Shown here: piece after piece, positions 1 to 8,314 of the stretch
How the letters are laid out: each line of letters opens with the position of its first letter
Position numbering within the stretch: the stretch's first letter is position 1
DNA from: Streptomyces palmae
GTDB lineage: Bacteria > Actinomycetota > Actinomycetes > Streptomycetales > Streptomycetaceae
Assembly: GCF_004684805.1 (NCBI RefSeq)
Contig: NZ_SRID01000001.1
Span: 1 to 64,000, forward strand
DNA: 64,000 nucleotides
Direction of reading: 5' to 3'
Translations under genes and position numbers: made by a program
Notes under the pieces: model-generated
Seen by the model: the letters and a program-made list of their open reading frames with translations, nothing else
Database searches by the model: none
Told to the model about the DNA's origin: nothing

Positions 1-31
1 GACCGGGACCCCGCCCCCGCCCCCCGCCTGG

Positions 32-436
32 TCAGCGGGGGGCCCGGACCACGCAGATGGCCCAGATCACGAAGCCGTAGAAGGCGATGGCCACGATGGA
101 CCACAGCGGGAAGTAGGGGATGGAGAGGAAGTTGATGAGGATGAGCACCGCGGCCACGATCACCCCGAGGACGCGTGCCCACAGGCTCACCTTGAACAGC
201 CCCACGCCCACCAGGATGGCGACCGCCCCGGCGATCAGGTGGATCCAGCCCCAGCCGGTGGTGTCGAACTTGAACAGGTAGTCGGGGGTGCTGACGAAGA
301 CGGCGTCCTGGTGGATGCCCATGATGCCGCGGAGGATGTCGAGGATCCCTCCGACGATCAGCATCACTGCGGCGAAGACCAGCAGGCCGTAGGCCACGGC
401 CGGCGCGCTCTCGCCGTGTCGGGTGGTGGAGGACAT
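32..436 (-). CDS. DUF7144-like four-helix membrane protein
   Basis: A 134-residue protein with four hydrophobic helices at about residues 13-35, 62-82, 86-105 and 108-130 and a short cytoplasmic N-terminus. Length, helix layout and the aromatic segment before helix 2 resemble the small actinobacterial DUF7144 membrane proteins, which have no known function. No enzyme motif is visible. The stop lies close to the window edge. The next gene upstream on the same strand encodes another small membrane protein about 50 bp away, so the two may be co-transcribed. The family call is from memory of the pattern and is moderate; membrane location is clear from the sequence. Confidence 0.75.
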   Translation of the reverse strand: MSSTTRHGESAPAVAYGLLVFAAVMLIVGGILDILRGIMGIHQDAVFVSTPDYLFKFDTTGWGWIHLIAGAVAILVGVGLFKVSLWARVLGVIVAAVLILINFLSIPYFPLWSIVAIAFYGFVIWAICVVRAPR

Positions 437-487
437 GATGTCGCCTCGTTTCGGTCTGCGGCCCCGGCGGGGCCGGCCGCCTCCCGC

Positions 488-901
488 TCAGTGCAGGATC
501 TTGGCCTTGGCCCGGGCGAACTCCTCATCGCTGATGTCGCCCCTGGACCGGATCTCGGAGAGTTTCGCGAGCTGTTCGGCCTCGGACATGCCCGGGGCGC
601 CGGCGGTCTTGCGGATGTAGGAGTTCACCGCCTCCTGCTGGGCCTGGGCGTGCTGGTACTCGCGCCGGCCCATGCCGTCGCCGCGGGCGAGCAGATAGGC
701 GAGGACACCGATGAAGGGGAGCACGATCACGAGGACGATCCACCCCGCCTTGCCCCAGCCGCCCAGGTTGTCGTCGCGGAAGACGTCCGCGATGACACGG
801 AACAGCAGGATGAACCAGAGCACCCACAGCGAGATCCACAGGATGGTCCAGAAGGCGCCGAGGAGTGGATAGTCGTAGGCCAGGTTCACGGAGCCGCTCA
901 T
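488..901 (-). CDS. PLDc_N/SHOCT-domain small membrane protein
   Basis: The start is taken at the ATG of MSGSVNLAYD, because the longer open frame upstream is Arg/Pro-rich, has no conserved look and is a GC artefact. The 137-residue product has two transmembrane helices (about 13-35 and 47-67) joined by the FRDDNLGGWGKAGW loop typical of PLDc_N (phospholipase D-nuclease N-terminal) domains. A C-terminal SHOCT helix hairpin follows (about 105-137, with LSEIRSRGDISDEEF and a final KAKIL). SHOCT modules are thought to mediate oligomerisation; no reaction is expected. Many streptomycetes carry this architecture. It probably forms an operon with the DUF7144-like gene downstream. Confidence 0.85.
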   Translation of the reverse strand: MSGSVNLAYDYPLLGAFWTILWISLWVLWFILLFRVIADVFRDDNLGGWGKAGWIVLVIVLPFIGVLAYLLARGDGMGRREYQHAQAQQEAVNSYIRKTAGAPGMSEAEQLAKLSEIRSRGDISDEEFARAKAKILH

Positions 902-1508
902 TGGTCTCTCCTTGTTCTGTGGGGTCTCCCGTGCCGCGTCGGCGCTCCGCCTTCCTGCGGGGCGCTGTCGGTCTCGTCGGGGCTGGTCCGGCGCCACTGG
1001 CCGGGGAAGGGGGCCGGCGCGGGTGGCCGGCCGGGCCGGGAGGTGCGGCCGATGCGCTGCCGGCGGTGACGGCGCGTCACCGGCGACGTCCGCCGGCAGG
1101 CCCGGCGCGCACGCCCGGAAGGCGTTCGGGATCTCGTCCACCGGCCCGGAGGCCGTGCCGGGCCGTCGCCCTGGGCGGCGGCGGGAAGCGACCTGCCGGT
1201 CGGAAAACCGATCCCATACCATCCTTACCCGCACGTGCCGGACACCGCCATACGAGGCATCGCCGGCCTTCTCCCCGGCCCTGCGCCCGGCCTTGTCCCC
1301 GGCCTTCCTCCGACCGCGCACGGCCCCGTGCCCGGTCCCGCTCACGGGCCCTGTCCGAGACTGCCCTCCGTCCCGGCACGGCCCGTCCTCCGCCCCCGCC
1401 TAGGGCCCCGCACAGGTCCGCAGCGCGGCCCGCCACCATGCCGAAGCCGGCCCCACCACGAGGGTGAGGCCGGCTCGGCGGAGTGCGGAGTGCGGTCACG
1501 CGCTCCGG
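902..1508. other. Intergenic stretch, no supported gene
   Basis: About 600 bases of extremely GC-rich sequence. The open frames here are Pro/Arg/Ala-rich on both strands and none has a ribosome site or a recognisable domain. It holds the hairpin at 1445-1475 described separately and presumably the promoter of the PLDc_N/SHOCT gene near 905-960. I see nothing else. Confidence 0.6.
1445..1475 (-). terminator. Hairpin terminator downstream of the MMPL gene
   Basis: Two 13-base arms (1445-1457 and 1463-1475) are complementary at 12 of 13 positions around a 5-base loop. The hairpin begins about 34 bases beyond the MMPL stop codon. There is no T-run, which is common for Streptomyces terminators. 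Confidence 0.55.
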
Positions 1509-3707
1509 TCAGACCCCCGCGGGGACCCGCTGGGGCTCGGCCGGGGTCTCGGACAGGCCGGCCCGGTCGTGTAGGGCCCGCAGCCGGGGCGGGGCGTACC
1601 AGGCGGTGCTCCCCAGCAGCCGCATCGCGGCCGGCACCAGCACACCGCGCACCAGCACCGCGTCGATGACGATGGCGAGCCCGCTGCCGAGGCCGAAGAG
1701 CATCAGGAAGCTGATGTCGCTGGTGCCGAAGGCGAAGAAGCTCACCGAGAGCAGGCCCGCGGCCATGGTGACGATCCGGCCGGTGCGGGCCAGGCCCTGG
1801 GTCACCGCCTCCCGCTGCCCGGCCCCGGCGTCATGGAGTTCCTTCATCCGGCTGGTGACGAAGACCTCGTAGTCCATGGACAGGCCGAAGACCACGCAGA
1901 ACAGCAGCACGGTCATGGAGGTGTCCAGGGGCTGCGGGGTGAAGCCGAGCAGCGCGGACAGATGCCCGTCCTGGAAGATCCACACCATGGCGCCGACCGC
2001 GGCGGCCAGACTGATCGAGTTGAGCAGCAGAGCGCGCAGCGGCTGGACCACACTGCCGGTGAACAGGAAGAGCAGGACGAAGGTGGTCACCGCGATCAGT
2101 CCGGCCGCCACCGGCAGCCGCACGCCGATGGTGTGCTTGGCGTCCACCAGCCGGGCGTCCTCACCGCCGACCAGGACCCGGCTGCCCGCCGGCGGGTCCG
2201 TGGCGCGGATGGCGCGCACCAGGTCCTGGGCCCGGTCGGACTTGGCCTCCAGCTCGGTGACCACGGTGAGCCGCTGGGCGTCCGGTCGGCCGAGCGCCGC
2301 CGCCGTGGGCCCGGGGTGCCCGGGCGTACCGTCGCGGTAGCTGCCGGCGCTGGTGTCCACCCGGGCCACGCCCGGCAGGCGGGACAGCTCCTGGGCGTAG
2401 GCGCGCAGCGGCGCGGCGGCCACCGGGCCGGTGGTGACGATCTGCACGGCGCCGCTGTCGTCCTGGGCGAAGTCCCGATCCAGCTGGGTCGCCACGCTGC
2501 GGCTGGCCGCGTCCTCGGGCAGTACCCGTTCGTCGGGGGTGCCGAAGGAGACCCCCAGCAGGGGGCTGGCGAGCAGCAGCAGGGCCGCCAGCACCGGGAG
2601 CGCGGTCAGCGCCGGGCGGCGCATCACGGCGCCGGCGAGCCGGCCCCACAGCGGCGCGTCGGATCCGCGGGCCCAGGCGGCCCAGGGCAGCCGCCCCTTG
2701 TTCACGCGGTGGCCGAGCACGGCGAGCAGCGGCGGCATCACGAACAGGGCGCTGAGTACGGCCACGATCACCACCCCGATACCCGCGTAGGCGAAGGAGC
2801 GGAGGAAGTACGGCGGGAAGATCAGCAGCGCGGCCAGCGCGGCCACCACGGTGGCGGCGGAGAAGACGATGGTGCGGCCCGCCGTCGCCACCGTGTGACG
2901 CACCGCGTCCGGTACCTCGAAGCCGGCGGCCAACTGCTCGCGGAAGCGGCTGACCAGCAGGAGCGCGTAGTCGATGCCCAGGCCCAGGCCCAGCGCGGTG
3001 GTCAGGTTGATGGAGAAGACCGACACATCGGTGAGGCTGCCGAGGACGGACAGCTCGGCGAAGGTGCCGGCGACCGCGATCAGGCCGATGGCCAGCGGCA
3101 GCAGAGCCGCCACCAGGCTGCCGAAGACCAGCACCAGCAGGAGCAGGGTCAGCGGTACCGCGATGCTCTCGGCCACCGCGAGGTCCTTGCCGACCTGGGC
3201 GGTGACGTCGTGCTGGACGGCCGCGGCCCCACCGGCCCGTACGCTCACTCCGTCCCGCTCGCCGGTGAGGCGGTCGACCAGCGCGGTGGTCCGGTCCGCC
3301 CGCTCGCTCTCGTCGCCCTTCACATGGGCCAGCACCAGCGCCTTGTCGCCGCGCTGGGAGCGCAGTGCCGGGTTCCGGGCGTCCCAGTAGGAGACCACCC
3401 CGGAAACATCCGGGTCCTTGCGCAGGTCCGCGGTGAGGGACTGGCCGCGCTCCCGCACGGCCGGGGCGTCCAGCCGGCCGCCCTCCTCGGCGCGGACCAG
3501 GAAGACCAGGTCGTGCTCCCCGCCGAACTTCTCGTCGATGATCTTTTGCGCGCGGCTGGAGGGAGCGTCCGGATCGTCGAACCCGCCGCCCTTCAGCTTG
3601 CCGAACGCCCCGGCGCCGAGCACTCCCATGGCCACGACGGCCAGGGTGCCGAGGATGAGCAGGAGCTTGGCCCTGCGCAGGGCGAGCTCCGTGATCCGGG
3701 TGAGCAT
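1509..3707 (-). CDS. MMPL/RND family transporter
   Basis: A 732-residue MMPL-type exporter. Two homologous halves are visible. Each has an N-terminal helix followed by an extracytoplasmic loop (about residues 40-180 and 390-520) and a bundle of five hydrophobic helices. The first bundle carries the GLGLGIDYALLLVSRF signature and the second the matching FGLSMDYEVFVTSRMKE, the proton-relay Asp-Tyr motif of this family. Family members move lipids or small hydrophobic compounds out of the cell using the proton gradient. The gene is divergent from a TetR regulator, and two similar palindromes sit in the shared 90-bp promoter region, so repression by that regulator and relief by a substrate are likely. 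The substrate is unknown. Confidence 0.93.
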   Translation of the reverse strand: MLTRITELALRRAKLLLILGTLAVVAMGVLGAGAFGKLKGGGFDDPDAPSSRAQKIIDEKFGGEHDLVFLVRAEEGGRLDAPAVRERGQSLTADLRKDPDVSGVVSYWDARNPALRSQRGDKALVLAHVKGDESERADRTTALVDRLTGERDGVSVRAGGAAAVQHDVTAQVGKDLAVAESIAVPLTLLLLVLVFGSLVAALLPLAIGLIAVAGTFAELSVLGSLTDVSVFSINLTTALGLGLGIDYALLLVSRFREQLAAGFEVPDAVRHTVATAGRTIVFSAATVVAALAALLIFPPYFLRSFAYAGIGVVIVAVLSALFVMPPLLAVLGHRVNKGRLPWAAWARGSDAPLWGRLAGAVMRRPALTALPVLAALLLLASPLLGVSFGTPDERVLPEDAASRSVATQLDRDFAQDDSGAVQIVTTGPVAAAPLRAYAQELSRLPGVARVDTSAGSYRDGTPGHPGPTAAALGRPDAQRLTVVTELEAKSDRAQDLVRAIRATDPPAGSRVLVGGEDARLVDAKHTIGVRLPVAAGLIAVTTFVLLFLFTGSVVQPLRALLLNSISLAAAVGAMVWIFQDGHLSALLGFTPQPLDTSMTVLLFCVVFGLSMDYEVFVTSRMKELHDAGAGQREAVTQGLARTGRIVTMAAGLLSVSFFAFGTSDISFLMLFGLGSGLAIVIDAVLVRGVLVPAAMRLLGSTAWYAPPRLRALHDRAGLSETPAEPQRVPAGV

Positions 3708-3725
3708 GATCCCCCATAGAGTTTT

Positions 3726-3744
3726 ATGTTTACGGCATTAACAT
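3726..3744. promoter_or_regulatory. Operator-like palindrome 1 (TetR site)
   Basis: Imperfect palindrome with core TGTTTACGGCATTAACA (3727-3743). It lies just upstream of the MMPL start codon, and its reverse complement matches palindrome 2 at 15 of 17 positions. Such paired sites between divergent regulator and transporter genes are typical TetR operators. The binding itself is inferred. Confidence 0.65.
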
Positions 3745-3760
3745 CGAGCATGGCAGGGGA

Positions 3761-3779
3761 ATGTTAATGCTGTCAACAT
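3761..3779. promoter_or_regulatory. Operator-like palindrome 2 (TetR site)
   Basis: Core TGTTAATGCTGTCAACA (3762-3778), with half-sites TGTTAA and TCAACA. The upstream candidate ATG of the regulator overlaps its right end, which argues that translation begins at the later ATG at 3796 and that the operator lies in the leader or core promoter. Confidence 0.65.
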
Positions 3780-3795
3780 GGGGCAGGATGGAGGC

Positions 3796-4503
3796 ATGGT
3801 CACGAAGCCGGGAAGCAAGTCGGGATACCACCACGGCGACCTCCGCAACGCGTTGGTCGCCGCGGCGGTCGAGCTGGCCACCCAGGGCGGCCCGGAGCGC
3901 GTGGTGCTGCGGGAGGCCGCCCGCCGGGTCGGTGTCTCGGCGACCGCCGCCTACCGCCACTTCGACGGCCAGGCCGACCTGCTGTGGGAGGTCAAGGCGC
4001 ACGCCCAGGTGGTGCTCGCCGACCGCATGGAGGAAGCCGCCCGGGCGGTCGCCGAGAGCACCGACCCGGGAGCGGCGGCGACCTCGCGCTTCCTCGCGCT
4101 GGGGCGCGGCTACATCGGCTTCGCGGTGGAGTGCCCCGGCCTCTTCCGCTCGGCCTTCTGCCCGGTGCCCGCGGCCGCGGCCGCGGACGAGGACGAGGGC
4201 GGGGACGGGGACGGTGACGGGGATGGGGGCGGTGACGGTGACGGACCCGGCACCGTGAACGGCGGCCGGGAACCCCAGGCCCGCTCCTTCGAGCTGCTCG
4301 TCCAGTCCCTGGACCAGCTGCTCGCCCATGGCCGGATGGCCCCCGGTCGGCGGCCACTCGCCGAGGCCGTCGCCTGGTCCGCGGTGCACGGTGTGGCCGA
4401 GCTGATCCTGGAGGGACCCTTCGCCCACCTGCCCGCCGAGGAACGGGACGCGGTGATCGAGAGCACCCTGTCGGTGGTGCTGGCGGGCCTGGCCGCCCCC
4501 TGA
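3796..4503 (+). CDS. TetR family transcriptional regulator
   Basis: I chose the ATG at 3796 (235 residues, MVTKPG) because the earlier ATG at 3778 has no ribosome site and lies inside an operator-like palindrome, while AGGA at 3785-3788 serves 3796. The N-terminus begins with GYHHGDLRNALVAAAVEL, followed by a helix-turn-helix (about residues 32-52, including ATAAYRHF), typical of TetR proteins with a WHG-type C-terminal ligand domain. Odd: an Asp/Gly low-complexity run (about residues 129-153) interrupts the ligand domain. It lies where TetR proteins have a variable loop and is encoded by a near-perfect repeat of GGGGAC-like units. Divergence from the MMPL exporter suggests it represses that exporter and itself. 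Confidence 0.9.
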   Translation: MVTKPGSKSGYHHGDLRNALVAAAVELATQGGPERVVLREAARRVGVSATAAYRHFDGQADLLWEVKAHAQVVLADRMEEAARAVAESTDPGAAATSRFLALGRGYIGFAVECPGLFRSAFCPVPAAAAADEDEGGDGDGDGDGGGDGDGPGTVNGGREPQARSFELLVQSLDQLLAHGRMAPGRRPLAEAVAWSAVHGVAELILEGPFAHLPAEERDAVIESTLSVVLAGLAAP

Positions 4504-4554
4504 CCCCCGGCGGGCGGCCAGGGGGGCGGCCAGGCCCGTCGCGTCAGGCCGGCC

Positions 4555-6189
4555 TCACGGTGCCGGGGCCGCGGCGGCGCCCGCGGTCAGCAGCCGCGCG
4601 TACCGCTGCCGCAGTTCCCGCTTGAGCACCTTGCCGCTGGGGTTCTTCGGCAGGGCGTCGACGAACTCGAACGCCTTGGGCACCTTGAACGGTGCCAGCC
4701 GACCGCGGAGGTGGCGGTCCAGCTCCGCGGCGGTCGGCGCGGCTCCCGGCCGGGCCACCACGACGGCCACCACCGCCTCGATCCACACCGGATGCGGCAC
4801 CCCGATGACCGCGGCCTCGGCGACCCCGGGGTGCTGGTAGAGCGCCTCCTCCACCTCACGGCCGGAGACGTTCTCCCCACCGCTCTTGACCATGTCCTTG
4901 ATCCGGTCGACGACGGTGAGATAGCCCTCCTCGTCCAGCACCCCCAGATCGCCCGAGTGGAACCAGCCGCCGCGGAACGCCTCCGCGGTCTTCTCCGGGT
5001 CGTTGTAGTACCCCAGAGCCGCGTGCGGGCTGCGGTGCACGATCTCACCGACCTCGCCCACCGGCACGTCCGCTCCCGCGGCGTCCACCACACGGGTCTC
5101 CACGTGCAGCGCGGCCCGGCCCGCCGCGCCCGCCTTGCGGACCTGGTCCTCCGGTTGCAGCATGACCGCGACCGGCGCCATCTCGGTCTGGCCGTAGAAG
5201 TTCCACAGCCGCAGCTCCGGCAGCCGGTCGGAGAGCTCCCGGAGTACCTCGACCGGCATGATGGCCGCCCCGTAGTACCCCTTGCGCAGCGAGGACAGGT
5301 CGCGGCGGGCGAAGTCCGGATGGTTGAGCAGCGCGATCCACACCGTCGGCGGCGCGAACAGCTTGGTCGCCCGATGCCGCTCCACCGCCGCCAGAAGGGC
5401 CGCCGGATCCGGCCCGGGCAGGATGACGCTGCGGGCACCCAACTGGATGTCGGGCACCAGGAAGCAGTGCTGCTGGGCGCAGTGGAAGAGCGGCATGGCA
5501 TGGATCTCGACGTCATGGCGGTCCATACCGCCGTCGATGACGCAGCTGGCGTACTGGGTGATCAGTGCCGCGTGCGAGAGCACCGCGCCCTTGGGCCGCG
5601 ACTCGGTGCCCGAGGTGTAGAGGATCTGCGCCGGATCGTCCGGGCCGATGGCCACCTCGGGCTCGGTGGCGTCGGGGTGGGCCAGCAGCGCGCCGAAGGG
5701 CTCCCACCCCGCGGCCCCACCCGCATCACCCAGCACCGAGCGCACCCGCGGCCGGCCGCCGGGCCCGGCCGCCTCGATCGCCTGCTCGGCCACCGGCCGC
5801 AGCGCGTCCTGCACCAGCAGCGCGGTCGGCGCGCAGTGCCGCAGGACGAAGCCGACCTCGGCGGCGCCGAGCATGAAGTTCACCGGGACCAGCACCGCTC
5901 CGCAGCGGGCGACACCGAAGATGGCGCGCACATAGTCCAGCGAGTTGCGCGACAGCAGCGCCACCCGGTCCCCGGGCCGCACCCCGCGCTCGATCAGGGC
6001 GCCCGCCACGGCGCCGGCGTCGGCGTCCAGTTCGGCGAAGGTACGGGAGGTGTCGCCCTCGATCACCGCGACCCGGTCGGGATGCCGGCGGGCCGATCGG
6101 CGCAGCAGATCCGCCAGCGACTGCCGTCGGGCAAGGGCGACGGAGGGTTGCGGATCGGCGTCCGGGAGGTGGTGGTCGGGTTCGGGCAT
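4555..6189 (-). CDS. Acyl-CoA synthetase (AMP-forming, class I adenylate-forming)
   Basis: The 544-residue start at MPEPDHHLPD is preferred over an upstream extension that has no family resemblance. The phosphate-binding motif YTSGTESRPKGAV is at about residues 191-203, the A5 motif FYGQTEMAPV lies in the middle, HSGDLGVLDEEGYL is the A7 motif, and the C-terminal domain ends with the catalytic lysine of NPSGKVLKREL. Such enzymes activate a carboxylic acid with ATP to an acyl-adenylate and then transfer it to coenzyme A. Fatty acids are the usual substrate but it cannot be read from sequence. The gene converges on the TetR gene with a 50-bp gap and has no obvious partner. Confidence 0.92.
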   Translation of the reverse strand: MPEPDHHLPDADPQPSVALARRQSLADLLRRSARRHPDRVAVIEGDTSRTFAELDADAGAVAGALIERGVRPGDRVALLSRNSLDYVRAIFGVARCGAVLVPVNFMLGAAEVGFVLRHCAPTALLVQDALRPVAEQAIEAAGPGGRPRVRSVLGDAGGAAGWEPFGALLAHPDATEPEVAIGPDDPAQILYTSGTESRPKGAVLSHAALITQYASCVIDGGMDRHDVEIHAMPLFHCAQQHCFLVPDIQLGARSVILPGPDPAALLAAVERHRATKLFAPPTVWIALLNHPDFARRDLSSLRKGYYGAAIMPVEVLRELSDRLPELRLWNFYGQTEMAPVAVMLQPEDQVRKAGAAGRAALHVETRVVDAAGADVPVGEVGEIVHRSPHAALGYYNDPEKTAEAFRGGWFHSGDLGVLDEEGYLTVVDRIKDMVKSGGENVSGREVEEALYQHPGVAEAAVIGVPHPVWIEAVVAVVVARPGAAPTAAELDRHLRGRLAPFKVPKAFEFVDALPKNPSGKVLKRELRQRYARLLTAGAAAAPAP

Positions 6190-6509
6190 GCGCTTCCTCG
6201 TCTCTCGTCCGCCGCGGGACGGTACGGCGTGCCGTCCGGCCCCGGCCGTCTTGGGCAGGAGGGGACCGGTGGGATCCGGTCCGCGGACGGCACGACAGGC
6301 CGACTGGCTGGTGGCCGACAGAGTACGAGTGCACCCCCCGAGTTTGTCGATGGTCAGGCGGGGGCCAAAAAGCCGGACCGGCGAGGGCCCGGCCTGACCG
6401 AGACGCACGCCCCGTCCCGAGCCGCCGGGGCGGACTCTGGGGCGTACGTCCCGCTTCAGGGGCGTACGGCCGAGCTGCGCGAGCCGGTCTTCCGGCGCAC
6501 GCTGGGCTC
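6190..6509. other. Intergenic region between divergent genes
   Basis: 320 bases that must contain the promoters of the acyl-CoA synthetase (leftward) and the small protein at 6510 (rightward). No clear consensus promoter, palindrome or small open frame stands out. Confidence 0.5.
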
Positions 6510-6728
6510 ATGGCCGTGCATCCGCCCGTGGTGATCTACCCGCCGTCCGCGTCCGGTGGGCGCCGGGTGCGGGTGGACGGGGAGATCCTGGGCACCGCGT
6601 ACGGCATGCGGGACCTGGCGGAGTTCCTCCGCCGGGCGGGGCTCGACCCCGAGGTGCTCGACCTGGAGACCACCTGGCTGATCGAGTGGCGCGGTGGGGG
6701 GCCGGACGAGTGGTCCGAGGCCGGTTAG
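6510..6728 (+). CDS. Conserved small hypothetical protein
   Basis: A 72-residue soluble protein beginning MAVHPPVVIYPPSASGGRRV. The proline-rich start, the RVDGEILGTAYGMRDLAEFL core and the LETTWLIEWRGGG tail look like a small protein that is widespread in streptomycetes and has no known role. There is no signal peptide or membrane helix. The predicted order is a short beta hairpin, a helix (DLAEFLRRAG) and a final strand. It stands alone between longer intergenic regions. I am fairly confident it is real because codon bias is normal and the sequence is not low-complexity. Confidence 0.7.
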   Translation: MAVHPPVVIYPPSASGGRRVRVDGEILGTAYGMRDLAEFLRRAGLDPEVLDLETTWLIEWRGGGPDEWSEAG

Positions 6729-7100
6729 GGGCGGTCCGCCGTTCGACGAGAGTACGCGGCGCTCGTTCGGAAGACCCCGACCATCGGCGAGATATACACC
6801 CTGCGTTAGCATCTCGTTCACCTCGCACCGTCCGAGCCGATCGGTGAACCGGCGCGCGCGGCAGGAAAATCCGTCGAACACGCGACCCGGCCCAGCGGTG
6901 CGGCACTCAGGCGTCGACACGCTGTTCCAGCAGTTCAGAGGGGATCTCTGGGGCATTGGCGGGGGAGAGTTCGCCAGACCTTCCCCGGCCATCCGGCGAG
7001 CGTTCGGGGGTGCGGTGGCGTGAAGCGACGGGCAACCAAGAGCTGGGGTCGGTCGTCACATGTAGTAGTCATATCGGCAACTCCCGTTGGAGATCATGCG
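6729..7100. other. Intergenic leader region
   Basis: 372 bases without a supported gene. G+C is locally lower, as expected for a promoter region of the secreted calcium-binding protein. An in-frame ATG-like start at 7020 exists but the ribosome site favours 7101. Confidence 0.45.
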
Positions 7101-7946
7101 ATGCCCACCCACCTCACAAGCCGCCGGGTCTTACACGCCTCGGCACTGGCCCTGGCGCTCGGCACATCAATCGGCCTGGCCGGCACGGCTGGTGCCGTGA
7201 CACCGGCGGCCACTGCCCAGGTCAGCGACAACGGCCGCGAACTCGCCTACACCGCAGCGGCCGGCCAGACCAACAAGGTGATCGTCCACGAGTCGTTCGA
7301 CAGCGGCCGCACCCACATCGTCTATGTGATCGACGATGTCGTGCCGATCACCGCGGGACACGGCTGTTCCTACCCCGACGCCGCGGACCGCACCAAGGTC
7401 TCCTGCGCGGTCGAAACCGTGGAGAGCCAGGACCCGTACGTCACCCTGCAGATGGACCTGGCCGACGGCAACGATGTGGCCACCGTGCACAATGCCACCG
7501 ACCAGGCCTACTACGGCAACAGGATCCAGCTGGGATCTGGCAAGGACACCCTCACCGATACCGGCAGCGTCGACGGCAGTTACGTCCTCGGCCAGGGAGG
7601 CGACGACTCCATCACGGTGGGCGTGGCCGCCATGGTCTGGGCCGGTGACGGCAATGACCGGGTCGACGCCAGTGGCGACAGCGCCCTGGTGGAGGGCGGC
7701 AAGGGCAACGACGTGCTCCGCGGCGGCCCCGGCGAACAGACCCTGTCCGGTGACGACGGCAACGACAGGATCTACGGTGGGCCCGCCGATGACACGCTGA
7801 ACGGCGGCAAGGGCAACGACGTCCTGTACGGCAACAGCGGCAGGGACCGGCTGAGCGGAAACAGCGGCGACGACAAGCTGTACGGCGGCCCCGGCACGGA
7901 CACGCTCTCCGGCGGCCCCGGCCGGGACGTCGTCCGCCAGGACTGA
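7101..7946 (+). CDS. Secreted RTX-type calcium-binding repeat protein
   Basis: I chose ATG 7101 (281 residues) because a TTGGAG ribosome site lies eight bases upstream and a normal Sec signal peptide follows (basic MPTHLTSRR, hydrophobic core, cleavage after GTAGA). The mature N-terminal part (about residues 33-150) is a beta-rich domain with two cysteines. From about residue 150 there are nonapeptide repeats of the GGxGxDxLx type ([40 protein letters not shown]), which fold into calcium-binding beta-rolls outside the cell. The very C-terminus is the last repeat, so no separate enzyme domain follows. It is probably a secreted structural or surface protein; RTX proteins with no toxin domain are common in Streptomyces. 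Confidence 0.88.
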   Translation: MPTHLTSRRVLHASALALALGTSIGLAGTAGAVTPAATAQVSDNGRELAYTAAAGQTNKVIVHESFDSGRTHIVYVIDDVVPITAGHGCSYPDAADRTKVSCAVETVESQDPYVTLQMDLADGNDVATVHNATDQAYYGNRIQLGSGKDTLTDTGSVDGSYVLGQGGDDSITVGVAAMVWAGDGNDRVDASGDSALVEGGKGNDVLRGGPGEQTLSGDDGNDRIYGGPADDTLNGGKGNDVLYGNSGRDRLSGNSGDDKLYGGPGTDTLSGGPGRDVVRQD

Positions 7947-8314
7947 GGACTCCTCACTCACCGCCCGGGGAGCCACGAGTGCCACAGGTTCCCCGGGCAA
8001 CCCGCTCCGGCCCCGGCCGCCCCGGGGATCTCCATCGTGTTTTCGGGCAGGGCCTGGCGATCACGGCAGGGTTGCCGCCGAGTGCCGGGTTGCTAGGCTG
8101 GTAGATGATGAAGAGTTAGCCCGTTCATGGGTGCGGGCGGCAGGAATGCGCTGGTCACGGATACCGCATCCGTAGAGACTCGGGCGCACACCGCCCAGGC
8201 CAAGGGCCCGACCACTACAGACGGGCCTGAAGGGCACCGTCCCCGGCGGCCTGGCGTCGCGAGTGCGATCAGGCCGCACCCGTGCTCCCACTCCCCCAGG
8301 GGAGGCAGTTGAGT
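7947..8314. other. Intergenic region upstream of the alcohol dehydrogenase
   Basis: 368 bases. It contains the promoter-like pair described at 8072-8099 and a long untranslated leader. The open frames that cross it on both strands have no ribosome site and are read as shadows. Confidence 0.45.
8072..8099 (+). promoter_or_regulatory. Possible housekeeping promoter for the alcohol dehydrogenase
   Basis: TTGCCG (8072-8077) and TAGGCT (8094-8099) are separated by 16 bases, close to the Streptomyces HrdB consensus (TTGACN and TAGRRT). It would give a leader of about 210 bases. This is based only on consensus matching. Confidence 0.3.

Noticed and set aside
1833..3719. Long plus-strand open frame opposite the MMPL gene
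   Set aside because: It mirrors the MMPL gene in another frame, is Gln/His/Arg/Gly-rich and has no domain; high G+C keeps antisense frames open.
4711..6534. Long plus-strand open frame opposite the acyl-CoA synthetase
   Set aside because: Antisense shadow with Arg/His/Gly bias; the minus-strand frame holds all catalytic motifs.
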